This document shows positions 60,211 through 64,000 of a DNA stretch of 64,000 bases, piece after piece. Position numbers and translations under genes: made by a program. The DNA comes from Marivibrio sp040218065. Its GTDB lineage: Bacteria; Pseudomonadota; Alphaproteobacteria; UBA8366; Aestuariispiraceae. The stretch spans positions 62,001-126,000 of the forward strand of contig NZ_JAVJQE010000001.1 of the NCBI RefSeq assembly GCF_040218065.1, in the 5' to 3' direction. Numbering within the stretch: the first letter of the stretch is position 1; the number at the start of each line of letters is the position of its first letter. The notes beneath the pieces are model-generated. The model saw nothing but the letters and a program-made list of their open reading frames with translations. It ran no database searches and had not been told where the DNA came from.

Positions 60211-60717
60211 ATGAAACTGTCGGAAATCTTTTCAGCCTTTCAGCGCAAACCCGCGCTCGCCGGGGACGGCGGGGCGGATCAGTCCTCGCTGGCGCGCACC
60301 GGCCCGGCGGTGCGCTCGATCCCCGGACAGGGGCCGGGCGCGCTGGGCGAGCGCTTGCCCGATCCGCCGCCGTTGGAGCGGGCCGAGGACGTGATCGACA
60401 TCAGTCGCGAGGCCGGCTTCGTCCTGGCGGCGTCGAAATACGACCCGCACAAGATGACGTTGACCGAACTGCAGGACATGGCGGCCGAGATGCGGGAAGG
60501 CGGAGCGATCGGCGCGGCCGACTACGCGCTGCTGATGCGCGGGCCGGACGGCGGCGGCTATCGCTACGCCGACGCGGACGCGCCGCGCGACGTCATCGCA
60601 GAGTGGCAGTTGCGCCTGACGGACAGTATGGCGAAACCGGACCTGCGCGCGATCGGGGCCAACACGCGCGCGCTCAACATCCTGGGCCGAGTCGCCGCGG
60701 CGCGCGGCCAGCTCTAG
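60211..60717 (+). CDS. Hypothetical protein, 168 residues
   Basis: I do not recognise this protein. It begins MKLSEIFSAFQRKP, has a Gly/Pro-rich segment (residues 17-50), and then a well-structured part with EDVIDISREAGFVLAASKYDPHKMTLTELQDMAAEMREGGAI, ending in a helical tail NTRALNILGRVAAARGQL. The MTLTELQDMAAEMR block and codon pattern argue for a real gene. AGGAGGCG precedes the ATG by 9 nt. It converges on the M16 genes. Confidence 0.75.
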   Translation: MKLSEIFSAFQRKPALAGDGGADQSSLARTGPAVRSIPGQGPGALGERLPDPPPLERAEDVIDISREAGFVLAASKYDPHKMTLTELQDMAAEMREGGAIGAADYALLMRGPDGGGYRYADADAPRDVIAEWQLRLTDSMAKPDLRAIGANTRALNILGRVAAARGQL

Positions 60718-60727
60718 CGCGGACCGC

Positions 60728-62098
60728 TCAGCCTCCGACGCCGTCGGGGGTCGGCAGCGTGGCCTTCACGCCGACCGGCTGGCCGACGACGATCGTGTAA
60801 AGACGCTCGGGCGTCAGCAGATCGGACGCCAAGTCGTTCACCTGCTCGAACGTCACGTCCTCGACCAGATCGTTGCGCCGGTCGATGTAATCGATACCGA
60901 AGTCGTACCGTTGCATCGCGACCAGCTGATCGGCGATCGAGGAGGTGTTCGTGAAGCGCAGCGGGTAGGAGCCGGTGATATAGGTCTTGGCGTCCTCCAC
61001 CTGACTTTCGCTGACGCCGTTGCGCTTGAAGTCCGCGAAGACCTCGCGCACCAGATCGATCGACTGCGCGACGCTTTCGTTCTGCGTGGCGAGCCCGGCG
61101 CGCAACAGGGCCGCATGCTCCATCGGCTGCAGAAAGCTGTAGACGGAATAGGCCAGACCGCGCTTCACCCGAACCTCCTGCATAAGCACGGATTCGAACG
61201 ATCCGCCGCCCAGGATGTGGTTCAGCACCATGCCGGCGTAATAATCCGGGTCGTCGATCGGCAGGCCTTGCTGCGCCACCATCACGGTCGACTGCGGGGC
61301 CGGATGATCGACCACGACGACGCCGCCGGGACCGTCGATCTCGACCGTCTCGACCGACGGCCGGCGGCCGCTCGCGGGCAGATGGCCGAACGCCTCGTCC
61401 AGGATCGGCCCCAGCTCGTCGGGCGTGATGTCGCCGACGACGCCGATATGCAGCCGGTCGCGGGTCAACGCCTCGCGACGCAAGGTCTCCAGATCCTGGA
61501 CCGTGATCGCCGGCACGCTCTCCAGCGTCCCGTCGACAGGCCGGCCGTACGGATGCTCGGCGAACAACGTCTTGCGCAACGCCTCCGACGCCAGCGCGCC
61601 CTGGTCCGATTGCCGCTGGCGCAAGCCGGAGAGGATCTGTCGGCGGATTCGCTCGACCGGCTCTTCGTCGAAGCGCGGCTCGCTCAGCGAGAGGCGGAGG
61701 AGGTCCACGGCCTCCTCGCGATAGCGATTGAGCGTGTAAAAACTGCCGGAGAAATCGGTGCGCCCGGCCGAGAAGCTGAGGCGGATCGACAAATCGTTGA
61801 GCTTGCCCTGGAAAGCCTGACTGTCGAGATCGCCGGCGCCCTCGTCTATCGTCGCGCTCACCATGTTGGCGACGCCGGGCTTGTCGGCCGGGTCCATCAC
61901 CGCGCCGGCTTCGGCGAAGGTGAATTCGATCGCCGTGACCGGCACGGTGTCGTCGCGCACCAGCCAGGCGACGACGCCGCCCGGGCTTTCCACCCGTTCG
62001 ACTTCAACCGCCTGGGCGGCGGACGCGAAGGCCGAAACGGCCAGCGCCGCAAGAACGGCGATCAGGGCCGTGCGGAGAAAGGCGGGGCGGTGCGTCAT
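60728..62098 (-). CDS. M16-family peptidase-like protein lacking the zinc motif
   Basis: The 456-residue protein has an N-terminal signal peptide (MTHRPAFLRTALIAVLAALA...AAQA). An M16 fold follows, with FAEAGAVMDPADKPGVANM, LNDLSIRLSFSAGRTDFSG, HIGVVGDITPDELGPILDEAFG and LNHILGGGSFESVLMQEVRVKRGLAYSVYS. The HxxEH zinc site is absent, so it is probably the non-catalytic partner of the upstream M16 protein. Its ATG overlaps the stop of that gene (ATGA). Confidence 0.92.
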   Translation of the reverse strand: MTHRPAFLRTALIAVLAALAVSAFASAAQAVEVERVESPGGVVAWLVRDDTVPVTAIEFTFAEAGAVMDPADKPGVANMVSATIDEGAGDLDSQAFQGKLNDLSIRLSFSAGRTDFSGSFYTLNRYREEAVDLLRLSLSEPRFDEEPVERIRRQILSGLRQRQSDQGALASEALRKTLFAEHPYGRPVDGTLESVPAITVQDLETLRREALTRDRLHIGVVGDITPDELGPILDEAFGHLPASGRRPSVETVEIDGPGGVVVVDHPAPQSTVMVAQQGLPIDDPDYYAGMVLNHILGGGSFESVLMQEVRVKRGLAYSVYSFLQPMEHAALLRAGLATQNESVAQSIDLVREVFADFKRNGVSESQVEDAKTYITGSYPLRFTNTSSIADQLVAMQRYDFGIDYIDRRNDLVEDVTFEQVNDLASDLLTPERLYTIVVGQPVGVKATLPTPDGVGG

Positions 62099-63531
62099 CA
62101 CGACGGCTCCTCGACCGTATCGACGGGTTGGCTGGGCGGCGCGTCGGCGGGCGCCGACCGGGCCGCGGCGGCCCCCTCGCCGCCCTGCGGCAGCAGACGG
62201 GTGGTGACTGCGGGCCCGGGGCCAAGGTGCGCGGACGCGGCGGCGTCGACGGCCGCGGGCGTGACGGCGCCGATGCGCTCGGGCCAGGCTTCGATCTCTT
62301 CCAGGCTCAGGCCGATGGTCAGGCCGCGCGCGATCACCTGCGCCGGACCCATCAGACTGTCGCGGGCGGTGGCGGCGGAATCCTGCAGGCGTCGGACGGC
62401 GCGGCGCACCTCGTCTTCGGCGACGCCCTCGGCCGCGACCTCCTCCAGCACCGCGCGGGCGGCGGCTTCGACCTCGTCGACGGAGACGCCCTCGGCGGGC
62501 TGGGCCCAGACGCCGATCGAGCCCGGCCCGCGGTTGCTCTCCGAATACCAGCCGCCGGCGGAGACCGCGATCCCCTGCTCGATGACGAGCGCGCGGTAGA
62601 GCCGCGACGTCGGGCCGCCGCCGACGATGTCCATTAGCACCTGCAGGGCGTAGACCTCCTCGCTCGGCCCGTCGTTTCCGTAGCTCGGCGCGATCCGGCG
62701 CAGGGTCCAACTCGGCTCGCGGACGCGCTCGTCCTCAAGCACGATCGTCCGCTCGGTCAGATGCGGGGGCTCGGCCCAGGCGGGACGCGGCGCGATTTCG
62801 GAGGGCGCGATCGGGCCGTAATATTTCATCGCCAGCTCGCGGACCTGCGCGAACTCGACGTCGCCGGAGATCACCAACACCGCGTTATTGGGCGCGTAGA
62901 AGGTGTTGTAGAAGGCCGACAGATCCTGCAATTCCAGCGCTTCCAGCTCATGGCGCCAGCCGATGATCGGGCGGCTGTAAGGATGGTTCATGTAGAGGGC
63001 CGGGGCCATCTGTTCGCGCAGGATGGCGCCCGGTTCGGTCTCGATGCGCTGGTTGCGCTCCTCGACGACGACTTGGCGCTCGGTCTCGAACTGCGCCTGA
63101 TCAAGGACGAGGTTGCGCATCCGGTCGGCCTCAAGCCGCATGACCAACTCCAAGCGATCGGCCGCGACCGACTGGAAATAGCCGGTGTAGTCGTGCCCGG
63201 TGAAGGCGTTGTCGCGCCCGCCGTTCTTCGCGACCAAGGCCGAAAACTCGCCGGGCGCCACCTCGCGGGTGCCCTTGAACATCATGTGCTCCAGCACGTG
63301 GGCCGCACCGGTCTTCCCCGGCGCCTCGTCCATCGCGCCGGCCTTGTACATCAGTAACTGGGTGACGACGGGGGCCCGGTCATTCTCGACCACCACCACC
63401 TGCAGACCGTTGTCGAGAGTGAGCGATTTCGCGTCGAAGACCTGCGCCGAGGCGGCGGCGGAGAAAAGCGCGCCGATGAACAAGGCGAGGACGCTCAGGG
63501 CCAAGGCCGGGCGCGATTGCGTAATGGACAT
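62098..63531 (-). CDS. M16-family zinc metallopeptidase (pitrilysin-like)
   Basis: The 477-residue periplasmic protease has a signal peptide (ending SAAASAQ) and the inverted zinc motif HVLEH in TGAAHVLEHMMFKGTR. The distal glutamate is expected in LEADRMRNLVLDQAQFETERQVVVEERNQR. A C-terminal substrate-binding half follows. With the coupled inactive paralogue it forms a pair that probably degrades peptides or processes secreted proteins. The pair, plus an upstream DUF3035 lipoprotein, is a conserved alphaproteobacterial arrangement. Confidence 0.93.
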   Translation of the reverse strand: MSITQSRPALALSVLALFIGALFSAAASAQVFDAKSLTLDNGLQVVVVENDRAPVVTQLLMYKAGAMDEAPGKTGAAHVLEHMMFKGTREVAPGEFSALVAKNGGRDNAFTGHDYTGYFQSVAADRLELVMRLEADRMRNLVLDQAQFETERQVVVEERNQRIETEPGAILREQMAPALYMNHPYSRPIIGWRHELEALELQDLSAFYNTFYAPNNAVLVISGDVEFAQVRELAMKYYGPIAPSEIAPRPAWAEPPHLTERTIVLEDERVREPSWTLRRIAPSYGNDGPSEEVYALQVLMDIVGGGPTSRLYRALVIEQGIAVSAGGWYSESNRGPGSIGVWAQPAEGVSVDEVEAAARAVLEEVAAEGVAEDEVRRAVRRLQDSAATARDSLMGPAQVIARGLTIGLSLEEIEAWPERIGAVTPAAVDAAASAHLGPGPAVTTRLLPQGGEGAAAARSAPADAPPSQPVDTVEEPS

Positions 63532-63662
63532 CGGTCCTCCCGAAAGGTCGAGGGGTGCGGTACCGTTTGCGCGGGCCGCCCATCCAAAGAGACCTGACAG
63601 AGATAGGAAGGCGGGCCGGCGCTATCCAGCCCCAAGCGAACGGGGCTGTCGGGGGACGACGC

Positions 63663-64000
63663 TCAGAACGGCCACTCGAAGGTCGGACGCTCGCTGTCGC
63701 GGCGGATCAGCGGCGTCTGACCTTCGGTCGGGTCGCGGCCGAGCGCTGCGTTCTCCTGCAGGCGGCGCTGTTCGCCGTCGGCGTCGACGATGTCGCCGGG
63801 CTGTTCCTTTTCGCGCCAGAAGACCAGATCGTCGATGAAGCTTTCCTGCTCTTGCGCCAGCGACGCGCTCTCCTCCTCCACCACGCGGCGGATCGAGGAG
63901 TCGGCTTCCAGCGCGCCGGTGCGCTCCAGCAAGGCGATTTCGCCCTGGGTGGCGCCCTGGTCGCGCAACGCTTCCTTCTGCTGCTCCAACCGGCGCGAGG
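63663..64000 (-). CDS. DUF3035 family protein, 5' end beyond the window
   Basis: The minus strand is open from the stop at 63663 to the edge (about 112 residues). The visible C-terminus has the DUF3035 pattern ALLERTGALEADSSIRRVVEEESASLA, LVFWREKEQPGDIVDADGEQRRLQENAALG and TEGQTPLIRRDSE. The family comprises outer-membrane lipoproteins, some reported with the BAM complex in alphaproteobacteria. A TTG at 63989 is only an internal codon. The lipoprotein signal lies outside the window. Confidence 0.85.
   Translation of the reverse strand, partial: SRRLEQQKEALRDQGATQGEIALLERTGALEADSSIRRVVEEESASLAQEQESFIDDLVFWREKEQPGDIVDADGEQRRLQENAALGRDPTEGQTPLIRRDSERPTFEWPF

Noticed and set aside
60911..62599. 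Plus-strand open frame of 562 codons opposite the M16 genes
   Set aside because: Repetitive Arg/Asp/Leu/Gln composition with no domain; both M16 proteins are clear on the minus strand.

Overview
The window is a dense, high-GC chromosomal segment from an alphaproteobacterium. I infer a Rhodospirillales-like, motile, free-living lineage from the protein families and gene neighbourhoods: dapF-mtaB-ftsY; ffh-rpsP-rimM-trmD-rplS-leuC-leuD; cysG-DUF2849-cysI-DUF934; and a DUF3035 lipoprotein beside two M16 proteins. I found no tRNA, rRNA, insertion sequence, phage gene or CRISPR array.

Layout. Positions 1-8676 hold a phosphonate C-P lyase module: a cut-off class IV aminotransferase and phnF on the minus strand, a PhnF-type palindrome, phnGHIJKLMN on the plus strand, and a convergent DUF1045 2H-phosphoesterase-like gene. 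No phnCDE transporter or phnP is visible. Positions 8698-14208 are a minus-strand catabolic cluster: an HisC-like aminotransferase, a DmdA/GcvT-like protein, and a TAXI-TRAP receptor and permease. Positions 14330-18088 hold a small membrane protein with an RNase Z-like hydrolase, and an MFS/CoA-transferase pair. Positions 18488-22691 are sensory: a PAS_5 protein, a PAS histidine kinase and a soluble double-PAS chemoreceptor. Positions 22866-27643 are a complete branched-chain amino acid/amide ABC transporter. Positions 27789-38629 mix nitrogen and amide metabolism (nicotinamidase, RidA, N-formylglutamate amidohydrolase, a dimethylformamidase-like large subunit, amidase) with CobW, MaoC and RibF.

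Positions 38640-47185 carry housekeeping genes (YciB, FtsY, MtaB, DapF), a TPR methyltransferase, a Nudix hydrolase and a REC-Hpt phosphorelay protein beside a small conserved ORF. Positions 47329-53725 form one long plus-strand run: ffh, rpsP, rimM, trmD, rplS, leuC, a 58-residue ORF and leuD. Two ribosomal proteins in this run carry long acidic tails. Positions 53735-64000 contain a Tat-exported multicopper oxidase, an NAD(P)-binding oxidoreductase, the sulfite-reduction operon (without cysH), an unknown 168-residue protein, two M16 peptidase-family proteins and the end of a DUF3035 gene.

Working together: the C-P lyase genes would release phosphate from alkylphosphonates. The liv system, amidases and dimethylformamidase-like protein point to scavenging of organic nitrogen. 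The TAXI/DmdA-like cluster points to uptake and demethylation of a methylated small molecule. Many genes are joined by ATGA or GTGA stop/start overlaps, so translational coupling is common. The least explained items are the DUF1045 gene in a phnP-less C-P lyase locus, the TAXI/DmdA-like/HisC-like cluster, the lone dimethylformamidase-like large subunit, the REC-Hpt protein with its 84-residue neighbour, and the 58-residue ORF between leuC and leuD.
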